This document shows, piece after piece, positions 20,430 to 31,034 of a stretch of DNA of 64,000 nucleotides; position 1 is the stretch's first letter, and each line of letters starts with the position of its first letter. The position numbers were made by a program, and so were the translations under genes. The notes under the pieces were generated by a model that made no database searches, was not told the origin of the DNA, and saw only the letters and a program-made list of their open reading frames with translations. The stretch is from Hanleya hanleyi (lineage: Eukaryota > Mollusca > Polyplacophora > Lepidopleurida > Hanleyidae): contig JAVTVY010037146.1 of the NCBI GenBank assembly GCA_036873755.1, positions 1 to 64,000 of the forward strand, in the 5' to 3' direction.

Positions 20430-22030
20430 GCATATTATAAGGACACCCGTCAGTTTGGGCATCTAAATGTGAGACTAAAGTACCAGGCACCGAATGCTCC
20501 GTTTGTTTGAGTCTTTCCGTGTCCGCAATGAATTATCAAATATATTAGCTCTATAGATCTCGTCGTCTAGTCAAGAAAAAAGTGTTTTGTCGAAGATAAT
20601 ACTATGATATATTTTGGGAATCTGTTCGTGGTCACACCACGCTCCGTCGGAGAGGAACACACGCATGTTTTTGAACAGGTTATAGAATATCCCCGATGGA
20701 CAGATCTTATATAGGTCATAGTTATTTGGATTCATACAAAAAAGCTTTCACAAGTACTAGTGTTGCTTTAGATTTATTGTAGAAGATAGTGTAAGAGGAA
20801 GGTGGCGTATTTGTAAGCTTTTAGTTCATCTGGATCACGTTTTCATTCTTCCATTCCGGAGCTGAGCTACCCCTACTGGATGAAAACTTCTTTTATTAGC
20901 TGTAGAGCGGCATACGTATTTACGGCAAAACATGTATCTGTAGTGAATACCATGTTCCATAAAACGACTTAGAAGCTTTCACTTTTATCTTGAAAGGAAA
21001 GTTAAATATATCCCACTTCCCTCAATCCATTTTCTAAATTACAGATGTGCATCAACTGGAAAGTCAGCGTGAATCTCTTGATGAATCCTCCCCCCCCCAC
21101 ACACACCGCTATAATACGCGTCATGTACCTGATACGGGGTGATACGTGAGAGACGGCAGGGATACGGGGAGATGGCAGGGGTAAAAGTGGGATGGGGAAG
21201 TAGGGAATTATTGTAAGAAGGCAGTTGTGAGGCACGTGAGCAAGGAGCAGGGTAAAGGTATTGGTGACGTCATCACCGGAAGTGATGTAATCACATGAAT
21301 TTACGTAATTAACTGAATTGACATATCACAGTGAGGAGTGGGGAGGTGGAGATGTTGAATGGGGAGTAGTGTAAATATGAAAGTCATCAGACATTTTTGC
21401 AAGAAGCAGGGGTTAGGGTATAGTCCACACCGAAAGTGACGTCATCACAGAAAATGATGTCATCACCGGATGTAAGTTCACCCGGTCAAAAGCCAAGGTC
21501 ACCGGTGCATGGTACAATGCCAAATGTGTAGTATGTAAGGAGACATAGATCGAGGATGGCGGCGATTTATGTTTTACACCCGGTTCGATATGTTGGTATG
21601 ACGGCGCTGGAATGGTGTTGCTTTTTCAAAAGCACACTGGTTTAACACTATAGAACAGAATATATAGGCGATATTGTTGACATCTTAATCCGTTAGCAAC
21701 AATATCCCAGAGAACACTGATGATAATCGGCTAATTCTCATTGGCTCCTTCTCCCTCGCCCCAGATGAGCAAGAACAGAAGGATCAGGTATCAGTGCCGT
21801 CAATCGACATCGTTCTCCTCAACTTAACCTCTTTAACTTAAAACCATTTAATTCTTCTAAACCGCTGTTTTCCTTTGCTCTCTTGAACTCTTAACCTGGT
21901 GATGTGTGCATATCAAACGTTCATCGTTTTGTTTACCCAGTTCCAACTATCCACTGTCATTGTTAGAGTGCATTATGTTACACGTCGTCTCGCTCCGGTG
22001 ATTTCCAATAAACTATAATTCTGTAATACA
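20430..22030. other. Intergenic DNA with a degenerate duplication
   Basis: No gene recognised. At 21236-21297 and 21398-21470 a block with AAGNAGCAGGG and GTGACGTCATCAC...GATGTNATCAC is repeated at a spacing of about 165 bases. Confidence 0.5.
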
Positions 22031-22039
22031 ATGTCCGAT

Positions 22040-22417
22040 CCGTCATTCAATAGTCAATCGTCGTTCATTAAATAATTTCAGTGTCCATAATGCAGTATCT
22101 AATTCATAAGACAGCATTCGCATCAAATTAGAAGAAAACACAACCATAGAATACATAAACATAGGCTAGTTTCCGGCAGAGAGATGTGGTCAACCGTTTT
22201 CAGTGATGCCGGCAAGACATTATGTGACAAAAATATCAAATCCGTATTGCTGATTAGTATTCTTAATCATATGGTTTTCGTTTTCTAGAGAATGATGTAT
22301 CTCAGTTATGCTTTAATTGTGACTGTTCATATGAACACCATGTGTTTAAGTACATAATCTCATACGGACTCTAACCCCGGGTTAAGCTGAATTAGTTACA
22401 AGTTACGAAAAGTAATG
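22040..22417 (-). repeat. 3' flank of a Penelope-like element
   Basis: Begins after the stop of the reverse transcriptase fragment and contains the repeat landmarks shared with 7.4, 7.7, 14.2, 29.6 and 30.3 kb. Since it abuts the coding part in two copies (here and at 30.6 kb), it is probably the element's 3' untranslated region. Confidence 0.55.
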
Positions 22418-22740
22418 TCATAGATCTTGCACACTACGCTCGTATTTTGCAATCACCATGAGATATGTATCGCCAAACTGGAGAAACTTTGAGTGGAGGC
22501 GCTTCGTGGTATAGGCCTGCTTTTTAAGTTTCTGCAATGTTTTGTGACACTGATTGAAATCGTCACATTTTTCACAGGGTCTAGCAAATGCTACCAGGCG
22601 AGATATGTATACGCCATATGCAGGTCCCACTGACATATTACTATTCAGAAAGGGATAGTTTACGATGTTGAAATTGTAATCATCTCTTTTGTCATAAAGT
22701 CGGCGAGAGAGAATGCTCGCTTCATTTTTACCTGCGGCAC
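22418..22740 (-). pseudogene. Penelope-like reverse transcriptase, C-terminal fragment
   Basis: The minus strand reads RRLYDKRDDYNFNIVNYPFL then YGVYISRLVAF and ends with KFLQFGDTYLMVIAKY before a stop at 22418. This is the remembered C-terminal pattern of Penelope-like (PLE) reverse transcriptases. No GIY-YIG endonuclease follows. The coding frame runs into an insertion at 22741 and resumes at 24918. Confidence 0.75.
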
Positions 22741-24917
22741 GCAGGTCTACGGGAGGCTCGCGTTGTTGTTGTTGTTGTTCTTCTTCTTCTTGTGACTTTT
22801 TGAAATGCGCATGCGCTAAGAGAGTGTGATCTCTGCCACACTTTCCTTTTCAATCTCCAATCTCACATGACAACACTGTATTCAAGCGCGTTTGAATTCA
22901 TTTGCAACTATATTCGGTGGAATGAATTATTGCTTCGTTAATTTCCGGATTGGATTTATTATACATGAGAATAGTGTGAATAACGCCAAAGGACCTACAA
23001 AGTAGGGTAGGCATTAGGACTTCGACACGCACTGAACTCTTCGACCCCCAGTTGAAATCCTGCCAATATTAAGATGGGCACGGCCCAAGTTAGGATCACC
23101 AGTGATTTTAATCAAAAATCAACAGAAATTTTCATCAAAAGTAGGTTAGCTCGAAACATGCTGGCAACAGTCCCCTAATGCACCTTCATGCCCAGTGTGA
23201 ATAACGTCACAGGACATAAGAAGTAGGGTATGCATTAGGACTCCGACGCATTACTTTGTCAATCAGTTTTACGAATGGAATTACGTCATATATAGCAGAT
23301 ACTGGCCATAAAAACGATCTAGCTGACCTCGTGGCCAAAAGCTAGGGCCTTTGTTTTCCTGGAGGGGTTTTTTAGTTTGATTTTGATACTTAGATACCTT
23401 TCGCATTGACTTTAACTTGGCAGTCATTTTCGCGAATGCAACAATTTGATGTATCAATAGATAATAACGAGAATTCGACATCATTCTCTTACACACAGAC
23501 CTTGTTTAGTGAACTAGCCCCGAAACTTTGCACTTGAATCACCTTCGGAATGACTTAGTGACAAACATATTCGCGAATTGAGTATAGGAAGATATCCATA
23601 GATACCATAGTCTAGAAATGTTTCTTGTTTGCAGAATTCGATTTTAAAGAAAAGAAATTAATAAAATTAGCAACCTTCGAAAAGGCTTGGCCGAACATGT
23701 CAGATGAGATGATATTTCCTAAGAATGAAATAGTTAATCATTTATATAGAAGAAGCAAACCATGTCTTGGTATTGACTTGCTGCGTGGAAAATAGTGGCA
23801 AGGAATTTAGTTCGCAGATCATAATGAACGTAAATGCAGAAACCTAATTAATTATTTTAATCGAATATCAAGACTGTAACAGGCCTCAATTTGAATAGTG
23901 AAAAAGTGTCATTATGCCTCTTGGACAGTTCGATAAAGCCTTAAATCCCATTCCGTAGTTTCACAGATCGAAGTGATAGACCTGATACTAAATTTATTGA
24001 AAAATAACTTTGAAGGGAATATAAATTTTCCATTTTAATCGGCAAACTAAGCGAGAAGGGAGACTGAAGAGCGCAGATTTTCGCGCTCAACCTGTAACCA
24101 TCTCGGTCATCTATACGCGGTAAGACTGACCCTGGGATCGTGTGTATCCATTTTCAGCCTACTTTCGGCAAGTGCAAGAGGGAATCAATACCACGTGACT
24201 TCGTCAGCCAATCAGCAAAAGTCTACCGACGTAACCCCAACGTAACTCGCCATTTTCGAGTCATGTGATGTTCTACTTGTTCAAAATTACAGATCCACCA
24301 CACCTCTTGTATGATACGAAAGTTATTCATACATATATATTTTGTAAGCCCAGGCAATATCTGTTTCAGAAGTGGTATGAAAGCCTGTAATTTATCAGAT
24401 TTAACGAGTCTGTTCTCTGCCGGATGAAGGCCGAACAGAATCCGGTAATATACCGGATATCGCTCCGCGATAATGGAGACACACGATTCGCAAGCCATCT
24501 TATGGATGGCGAAGTGTACGCAAATGTTTCGCGCTATGACTAAATCCTCGAAATTTGTTTGGATTTCCAAATATTTGAAAGCCTTTTTGATTTGCAAAAA
24601 GTAACGACTGAAGCGAATGTTTTGAAACTTGGCATACACGATACTTGTACCAAAACATTGCCAAAGCGATCATGGTGAGTTCGTGTGTCAAATCGTCGGA
24701 TTTTGAATGGGGAAAGTGAATATATATATATGGTATCAGAACTATTACGCAATCCCTACAATTGTGGGTTACAAGTTGAAAATTACTCCCATTCGCATAA
24801 AAACACTGGCAGATGGCGCTTTTTTGTACAATTACCACTACCTCCGCTGATATGTCTTTCACTGTATTATTGCCACTGCCGCAGGTTTTGACTACAATGT
24901 AGTCATTTCTCACTTGT
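22741..24917. mobile_element. 2.2 kb insertion splitting a Penelope-like element, flanked by TA
   Basis: The copy at 30.9 kb reads straight through TTCATTTTTATAGAGAT. Here the same sequence is interrupted after TTTTTA and resumes as TATAGAG, consistent with a 2,177-base insertion and TA duplication. The inserted DNA starts CCTGCGGCACGCAGG; near its right end CTGCCGCAGG is an inverted 9-base match, followed by a 15-base palindrome (GACTACAATGTAGTC, 24889-24903). TA duplication suggests Tc1/mariner-like integration, but no transposase was recognised. Confidence 0.65.
24223..24498 (-). CDS. Small ORF inside the 2.2 kb insertion, unknown function
   Basis: 91 codons from an ATG at 24498 (MACESCVSIIAERYP...). 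The frame is open further upstream to 24639. A splice donor-like CAAGAG/GTGTGG lies within it, so it may be a first exon. The peptide is not recognised. It could be cargo or a chance ORF. Confidence 0.2.
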   Translation of the reverse strand: MACESCVSIIAERYPVYYRILFGLHPAENRLVKSDKLQAFIPLLKQILPGLTKYICMNNFRIIQEVWWICNFEQVEHHMTRKWRVTLGLRR

Positions 24918-25240
24918 TATAGAGATAGAGATCTAAATATGATGTGCCTGTAGGGCTATCTGTAGTTCCCTTCAACTCCAGTGAATAGTGGATAGATATC
25001 ATATATATCATTTATATTGTGATTATCCACAGCGAGAAGATCTTCTATATGGCGTTTGGTGAATGAGAAGGATCGGGTTTTGACATGATCGGTTTTTGAA
25101 AGCGTCTGCATATAGTCGTGTTCAGAAGAGAACAGATACAGGTCAGCCAAAACTGGTGTACAATTAGCACCCTTTGGAATACCTTTATGTTGTTTAAACA
25201 TTGCTTTACCAAATTTCACATAATATTATTAATCAGAATT
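24918..25240 (-). pseudogene. Penelope-like reverse transcriptase, palm fragment
   Basis: The minus strand gives YYVKFGKAMFKQHKG then IPKGANCTPVLADLYLFS, the PLE motif usually read as GIPMGTNCAPLLADLFL, then FTKRHIEDLLAVDN at the catalytic YIDD site. After a frameshift it reads SLELKGTTDSPTGTSYLDLY up to the insertion point. The catalytic motif reads HIED, so the enzyme is dead. Confidence 0.75.
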
Positions 25241-25244
25241 CAAT

Positions 25245-25500
25245 CAAGCCCTATAGACAAAAAACATCCCATGAATAATAATATCCCTTGTATGAAGTAA
25301 TCCAAAGAAAATTCTATTGCATATTTTTAAAAAATAAATCTTCCAGAGTAAATGCGGTTTGGTAGTAGGTAGGCGTATTTGATGATGGTGTGCTTATATT
25401 CAATTCCTTAACCAGCACTTGACAACAGTAGTATTTACATATTAAAATTATATTATATGGAGCTTTGTCTGATGGGACTCATCTTCTCTAGCCAAGTCGA
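25245..25500. other. No recognised content
   Basis: AT-rich sequence upstream of the Penelope-like fragment. Confidence 0.5.
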
Positions 25501-25649
25501 CGTACATCACGTTGCTCTGTACATTGCCTTGGCATACTTCTCTAGTAAAGTTGGAACGTGAATCCTCATCGATGAGTGGAATGCAGAGACGGCTTGCTGC
25601 ATCCAATCAGAATGGGCGTTACGTAGCAGTTGATTACCAAGATGGAAGG

Positions 25650-25910
25650 ATACGATACGATACGATACGATGGCGGCCCCACCAAGAACGAGCTGTGTCG
25701 AATGTGTGGGAAAATTCTGCCGGAAAAAAAACACAGGAGAAGCATTTTCACGGCCACTATCGGTGTTCTGATCAGTTGAATCAGCTTTTGGGACGCGCTG
25801 CACGGTCGAACGATAACGAATCGCCTTATGAGTGTGGTCGACTTGAAATTGAAGGGGAACAACTCCTGGAGGCAAAAAGTTGCTCATCGTTAAAACTTCC
25901 GCTAGGTGGC
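25650..25910 (+). pseudogene. Possible zinc-binding domain exon, frameshifted
   Basis: One frame gives ELCRMCGKILPEKKHRRSIF and the +1 frame continues HGHYRCSDQLNQLLGRAA then ESPYECG. Together they resemble the N-terminal Cys-rich domain seen in myomegalin/CDK5RAP2-type proteins (CRxC...RRxIF...LLxxxLG...F.C..C). The switch of frame follows an A8 run. A GATAC microsatellite (25651-25672) precedes it. The resemblance is from memory and weak, and a chance ORF (25512-25976) overlaps. Confidence 0.25.
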
Positions 25911-26269
25911 GCAGATCAGTACTCCTCTGCCACCAGCCAAGAATGTCAAGGCAGCGTAGAGAGCTTTGCGATGTAGTTGACTTGGCTGGTGAAGATGGAT
26001 GGGACTAAGACGACTTTACTTTCGATGAGGTTTCTCGGTACTTGTTTTGCTTGTGAAGGGTACTTCTGTCAATATGGCGGATTGTTTCAACGACCTTGCT
26101 CTTGGCGAGGTCGGGCTGACATTTTTCGCTTTCAACAGGCAATAACGTACTGTTCAAATGCAGTCAGGACTATCTTCTGGTCTTTTCGGTCTTCCTTTAT
26201 TCTTCGATAGAACCGGATATTGTACATTTATCTGCTGAGCTGGGAATCAGTATATATGCTTTTGGGACA

Positions 26270-27040
26270 GGGTGGGGGAGAGGAATGATTACATGGAGAT
26301 GGAGGATTGATTGGATTGAGGAAGGGTGCATGATTGGATGGAGAGTGAGGACGGAAGGAATGATTGGACGAAGAGAGAGAGAGAGGGGAGGGGGGAGGGA
26401 GCAAGGAATGATCGGATGGAGTGATTGAGTGATTGAGTGAGTGAATAGAGTTTAACGTCGCTTTCAACACTTTTTCAGCTACATCACGACGGGGAAAGGA
26501 AGGGAGGAGAGGGGCGTTTGTACTTACTTGTAACAGAGCAGATCTAATGCTGCCTTGTTATAGTGCTGTCCCACTGAAATATCATGCCGTAGGCAGACAC
26601 GACACCCCACTCAGTCACGTTATACGGACATCGAGCGAACCAGTCCTTGTTCTGTCATCTTAATGCTGAGCGTAGGCGAGGAAGCAACAAGTTCCATTTT
26701 AAAGTCTTTGGTATGACCTGGCCTGGGATTGAACCCAGTATCCACCGCTCACGAGGCCGACGCTCTAATCGTTAGGCCACCGCTGTGCAGCCAGGGAGCG
26801 CGGAAGCATGATTGGATGGTGATAGAGAGGGAGGGAGGAAGGAATGATAGGACGAAGGGAGGGAAGAATGATTGGATGAAGGGTGGGGGCGTGAGCATGA
26901 CTGGATGGAGAGAGAGGGAGGGAGGAGAAATGATTGGCTGGAGGGAAGAAGAAATGATTGGATGGAGGGAGGGAAGAATTATTGGACGGGGGAGGAAGGA
27001 ATGATTGGATGGAGAGATAAATGATTGAGAGGGAATAGAC
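26270..27040. repeat. GA-rich minisatellite (ATGATTGGATGGAG type), split by a SINE
   Basis: Variants of GGAATGATTGGATGGAGGGA repeat irregularly at 26270-26425 and 26800-27040. A SINE lies between the two halves, so it was inserted into an existing array. ORFs here, on both strands, are repeat translations. Confidence 0.7.
26426..26795 (-). mobile_element. tRNA-derived SINE
   Basis: Minus strand: the head near 26795 reads GGTGGCCTAACGATTAGAGCG (A-box-like) and then CTGGGTTCAATCCCAGG (B box). The body ends in the central block (TGTAGCTGAAAAAGTGTTGA, AGCGACGTTAAA) and a (TCAC)-type tail at 26426. It is the most complete of the five copies. Confidence 0.75.
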
Positions 27041-27052
27041 TGACACATTAAT

Positions 27053-28357
27053 AAACATGAATTGCAGGCAAGCACCTAAAAGGTGCGTGGACCCCTCAGC
27101 CTGTTTTTTTTTAGTCCAGTAGGATCAGGGTTGCATTCCAAAAAACGTATGGGCACCCAAAACTCAAATGAAACAAAAAATGAAAGTGATAGATATAATA
27201 GACTTCGTTTTCACGTGAGTTGTGTGCTGGGATTACAGCATGCAAGAAAGTGTAGCTTTATCAGTGGCAATTTATGAATTGCACAAATGTGATAAGTTTA
27301 ATGGCATAGAAACACACTGATTGACACTCTCCTAATCACTCGTTTTAAATAATTTCCAAGGTACAGTAACATGTTTGGTGACAAAAATTGAAGCATTATG
27401 TTGTACCAGTTAAATGTGTGGACACAAATATGGTTCATGCAAAAGTTTTAGGATAAATCATATGATGTGGAGTAGAATGATTTAATATCAAAATTGAAGA
27501 AAAATGTTGTCCTTCATTTAAGGCGACGCGAAATTCACACTAAAGGGTTCGATACTGCAGGGATTCCCCTGCCAGTTATTTCATATTATACTTCGGAAAT
27601 AAAATATGGTTTGTGCAAAAGCTTTCTGATAAATCGATGCAGCAAAATTGAAGAAAAATGTTGTCCTTCATTTAAGGCGACATGAAATTCAAACCTAACA
27701 GGGGTTCGATACTGCGGGGACCCCCTCGCCGGTTATTTTCTCTTGTACTTGGAAAATAAAATAATGTCACCAATCTGTTAGTTATTACTATAAAAGGAAA
27801 AAAAATTAGGTTATTCAGCATGTGTGTGAAAAAGCAATGTACACTGCAGGCTGAGAAGCTGTGAATAGGAAAAAGTCCAAAACTTTAACATTTAGTGCCC
27901 CAGGGGTGGAGAAATCCCCCAAGGGTAGTGCATAGGTTGAACAAGTGTAGCATCATGTAAGCTCTCAGAATATATGGGAAGTGGGGAGTTCCATCCAATG
28001 GTAATCTTGAATGGCCCAGGCTTTCTTGTATCAGGGAACCTTCAAAAGTCAAAATGAAACATGCAACCAAGGGTTCCCAATGGGCATAGATAACAGTGCA
28101 AAAAGGCAAGCCAGCAATAAACAAAATAAAAGAAATAATTAAAATTCACGAAATCATCATAGCCATCTGAAAATCTAATCATTTCTTCAGTCAACATTCA
28201 GGAAGCTCTCACCAAAGTTTGGTCAGGCCCGCCTTCATAGATCTGCAGATATTCAGCGGACAAGAAAATGTTGACGGACGGACGGACAGACGTCCGGACG
28301 GACGTACGTACATGGCAACGACAAGACCCTACAGCCCTATGGGCTGAGGGGTAAAAA
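27053..28357 (+). mobile_element. Helentron-type nonautonomous element A (complete)
   Basis: The left end carries hairpin GCACCT-AAA-AGGTGC (27072-27086) and then ACCCCTCAGCC (27091-27101). Two copies of a ~153 bp core repeat start near 27489 and 27643 (AAAATTGAAGAAAAATGTTG). A GACG/GACA microsatellite lies at 28268-28310. The right end carries hairpin CAGCCC-TAT-GGGCTG (28332-28346) and then AGGGGTAAAA. The two ends share GGCTGAGGGGT in inverted form. This layout matches bivalve 'pearl' and HINE (Helentron-associated) elements. No coding capacity. Confidence 0.7.
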
Positions 28358-28359
28358 TC

Positions 28360-28780
28360 AAATACGAATATTAATTAATATTCGCTTTATTCATAAACCT
28401 AATGCTGTACAAATCGTGAGGGGAAAACAGTACAATTAGGACAATATTTTCAGGCATAACAATTGACTTCCTTGGTATCTGTCTTAATTTCTAGTATTTA
28501 CGATGTCTCTCTATCAACACTCTTTCTACTACCTTTTCCACACTTTGACGGCCTACCTGAGCCTATGTCTATAGTCTATGTCGAATAGTGATTACAGAAG
28601 CTTCATCCTTTTCAAAATGTCCTGGTGAATATAGTTGTTTTGCAGTTTTCGCCAGTTCGGTACCTGATTGTAATATGATTTACGTAAAGTTTATTTTATT
28701 CCTGGCATGTAATTATCCTTGGTCATTCGAGTAGATTCATGTTCGTCAGAAGGTTGGATTATCTCCTTAGGATGTATATT
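28360..28780. other. No recognised content
   Basis: AT-rich spacer between the Helentron-type element and the Polinton ATPase remnant. Confidence 0.5.
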
Positions 28781-28829
28781 TTCTTCATGGTCCCTCTCTA
28801 TCTGTAGAGTATCTTCGTTCAAGTGGATT

Positions 28830-29490
28830 CCTCCTATCAATTATTCCCGTGCTCATACCTGGACCCTGTTGGAAATTTTCCAGATTAAACCAGGGTGGAG
28901 TGGATAGCCATTTCCCCACTGTACTGTTCAACTTGTGCTGACAAAAATATAGGATTATACATTGGATAGGGTAGTATTTGTTGGAAATACCCACGTGTAA
29001 GTTCACCCTCGTGTGGTATTAAAACTGTAACAAGTCTGTCGTTCTCTGCTGTTTGTGGTTTTAAATCGAGGAAAAGAAGATCCTTACGGACGAGATGTAG
29101 CTTCGTGAAATTTCGATATGAAAAAAAGACACATTCCGAGGAAAGATCCTTCTCCCGAACGTCTGAATTTGCTGTTTATCAATCGGATTATTGAATGGAA
29201 CGAAGTACTGACAGTTTAGCGTGAGATCTTGAGATGCCTTGCCTCGAGGAAGGAGATTCTGGGAGTTTGATAACGTTTAGTTAATAGGTCGACGATTTTT
29301 AACTCACAAACCAGATTGTCCATAACAATAACTGTCGTTTGGCCGCAGTCGAAGTAATACGCTTCGTCGATGTCATGAGGTAGACCGAAGAGAAAATTCT
29401 CATTTTTCCAGACTTGTAGTTCACAGGCTGACTGCCATTGATTGTAACACCACTCGATGCGTGTTGGAGAGGGATGAATATTAGCACGTT
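28830..29490 (-). pseudogene. Polinton packaging ATPase (FtsK/HerA type) remnant
   Basis: Several minus-strand frames together keep the family's landmarks: RIEWCYNQWQ near the N-terminal side, FLFGLP, a Walker B-like TVIVMDNLVCE (the family usually has two acidic residues here), FNNPIDKQQIQTF...IFP, EATSRP and LDLKPQT...RLVTVLIPHEGE. At least two frameshifts and stops separate these blocks. The Walker A region is missing, upstream of about 29490. In Polintons this enzyme is thought to package DNA into capsids. It is a separate, older insertion than the element at 1-6400. Confidence 0.7.
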
Positions 29491-29579
29491 ATAAAATTCC
29501 ATAACCTAATATATCTTCGCACAATCACTCCGGTCACGAAATATCATGGTAAACCGATTCTCTGCTATACCAAACAAGC

Positions 29580-29775
29580 GCCTAGTTCGTCATTCAATAT
29601 TCATTGTTCATTAAAGAATTTCCTTGTCCATAATCCAAAGACCTAATTCGTATAACAGCATAAGCGCAAAATTCGAAAATATAAACATAGTATACATAAA
29701 TATAGACTAGTTTCCTGCAAGAGAAGCGATCAGCAGTTTTCAGTGTTGCCGACAAGACATCATGATGTTAAACGA
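29580..29775 (+). repeat. Copy of the Penelope-linked repeat (plus)
   Basis: GCGCCTAGTTCGTCATTCAA, TTTCCTGCAAGAG, CAGCAGTTTTCAGTG and GACAAGACATCATGATG occur in order. It abuts the truncated side of the ATPase remnant. Confidence 0.6.
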
Positions 29776-29779
29776 AGTA

Positions 29780-30245
29780 GGGACACAATACATAAAAGCT
29801 CTTTATTACCAGCAATAGTGTTAGCATTGGCTCGCAAACTATTAGTACAAAATTTATACACAGTAAAGCCAATGTCAAACATGACAACATTGTATAAAAT
29901 CTGTACACTATACACATACAAACACAGCCAATATTAAACATGACAATATTGTATGAGATATTTGTAAATAAAAGGTTCAAATTTATTAGTATATTTATAA
30001 ACGACCATAGTAAAGACTTAGAAAAGTTTGTACATGTGCATATTATTTCTCGCTTTTTAATACAATATTTCAATAGTACACAAGAACATTTAATTAAGCC
30101 AGTTAATAGCTTTCTATTTTCAACAAATGACAACACGATTAAACTGTATAAAAAACAAATAAGTAAACAAGAAATGTTGTAAAACAAGAGCCTTATGGGT
30201 TTCAATATACGCCCGTGCACACATTTGCCTGCAGAAATCAAAACC
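29780..30245. other. AT-rich spacer with a short direct repeat
   Basis: GCCAATGTCAAACATGACAA and GCCAATATTAAACATGACAA recur about 60 bases apart near 29870-29945. ORFs on both strands are low complexity. Confidence 0.4.
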
Positions 30246-30249
30246 TAAG

Positions 30250-30660
30250 ATTACAAGCGTCTAGTCCGTCATTCATAATTCAGCCGTCGTCCATTAGAGA
30301 ATATCCGCGTCCATAATCCAAAGACCTATTCCATATTACATATAACAGTATTAGCACCAAATTCAAAAAGACAATCATAGTATACGTAAACATAGGCTTG
30401 TTTCCTGCAAGAGAGAAGAGGTCAACAGTTTTCAATGATGCCGGCAAGACATCATGATGATCCAAAAATTTCAAATCCGTATCGCTGATCAGTATTCTTA
30501 ATCCATAATATTCGTTGTGAAGTCGTCATTTAAAGAATGATGTATCTCAGTCACGCTTTGATTGTGACTGTTCATATGAGTACCATGAGGATCTTGAAGT
30601 ACATGGGTTCATACGGCCCCTAGCCCCGGGTTAAGCGGAATTAGACACAAGTTACGAAAC
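30250..30660 (-). repeat. 3' flank of the second Penelope-like copy
   Basis: Same landmarks and spacing as 22040-22417, ending at the reverse transcriptase fragment. Confidence 0.6.
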
Positions 30661-31030
30661 GTAGCGCAATAGATCTTGCACGCTACGTTCGTATTTTGCT
30701 ATCAGCATGCGATATGTATCGCCAAATTTGAGGAAATTTGAGTGGAGGCGCTTGTTTTGTGACGTTGATTAAAATCGTCACATTTAACACAGGATCTAGC
30801 AAATGCTACTAAGCGAGATGTATACGCCATATGCAGGTCCCACTGGAATATTACTGTCCAGAAAGGGATAGTTTACGATGTCGAAATTGTAATCATCTCT
30901 TTTGTCATACAGTCGACGAGAGAGAATGCACGCTTCATTTTTATAGAGATACAGATCTTAATATGATGTGCCTGTAAGGCTATCTGTAGTTTCCTTCAAA
31001 TCAAGTGAAGGTGGAGATATATATCCTTCA
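30660..31030 (-). pseudogene. Second Penelope-like reverse transcriptase fragment (uninterrupted)
   Basis: Covers the same coding stretch as 22418-22740 plus the start of 24918-25060, joined without the insertion, with LYLYKNEAC and RRLYDKRDDYNF readable on the minus strand. A short internal deletion near 30745 breaks the C-terminal part. It marks the empty site for the 22741-24917 insertion. Confidence 0.7.
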
Positions 31031-31034
31031 CTGA

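Noticed and set aside
25512..25976. 154-codon ORF taken whole as a gene
   Set aside because: Only its second half resembles a domain, and only when combined with another frame; the first half overlaps a GATAC microsatellite.
26729..27075. Overlapping ORFs of about 90-108 codons on both strands
   Set aside because: Translations of the GA-rich minisatellite and SINE head.
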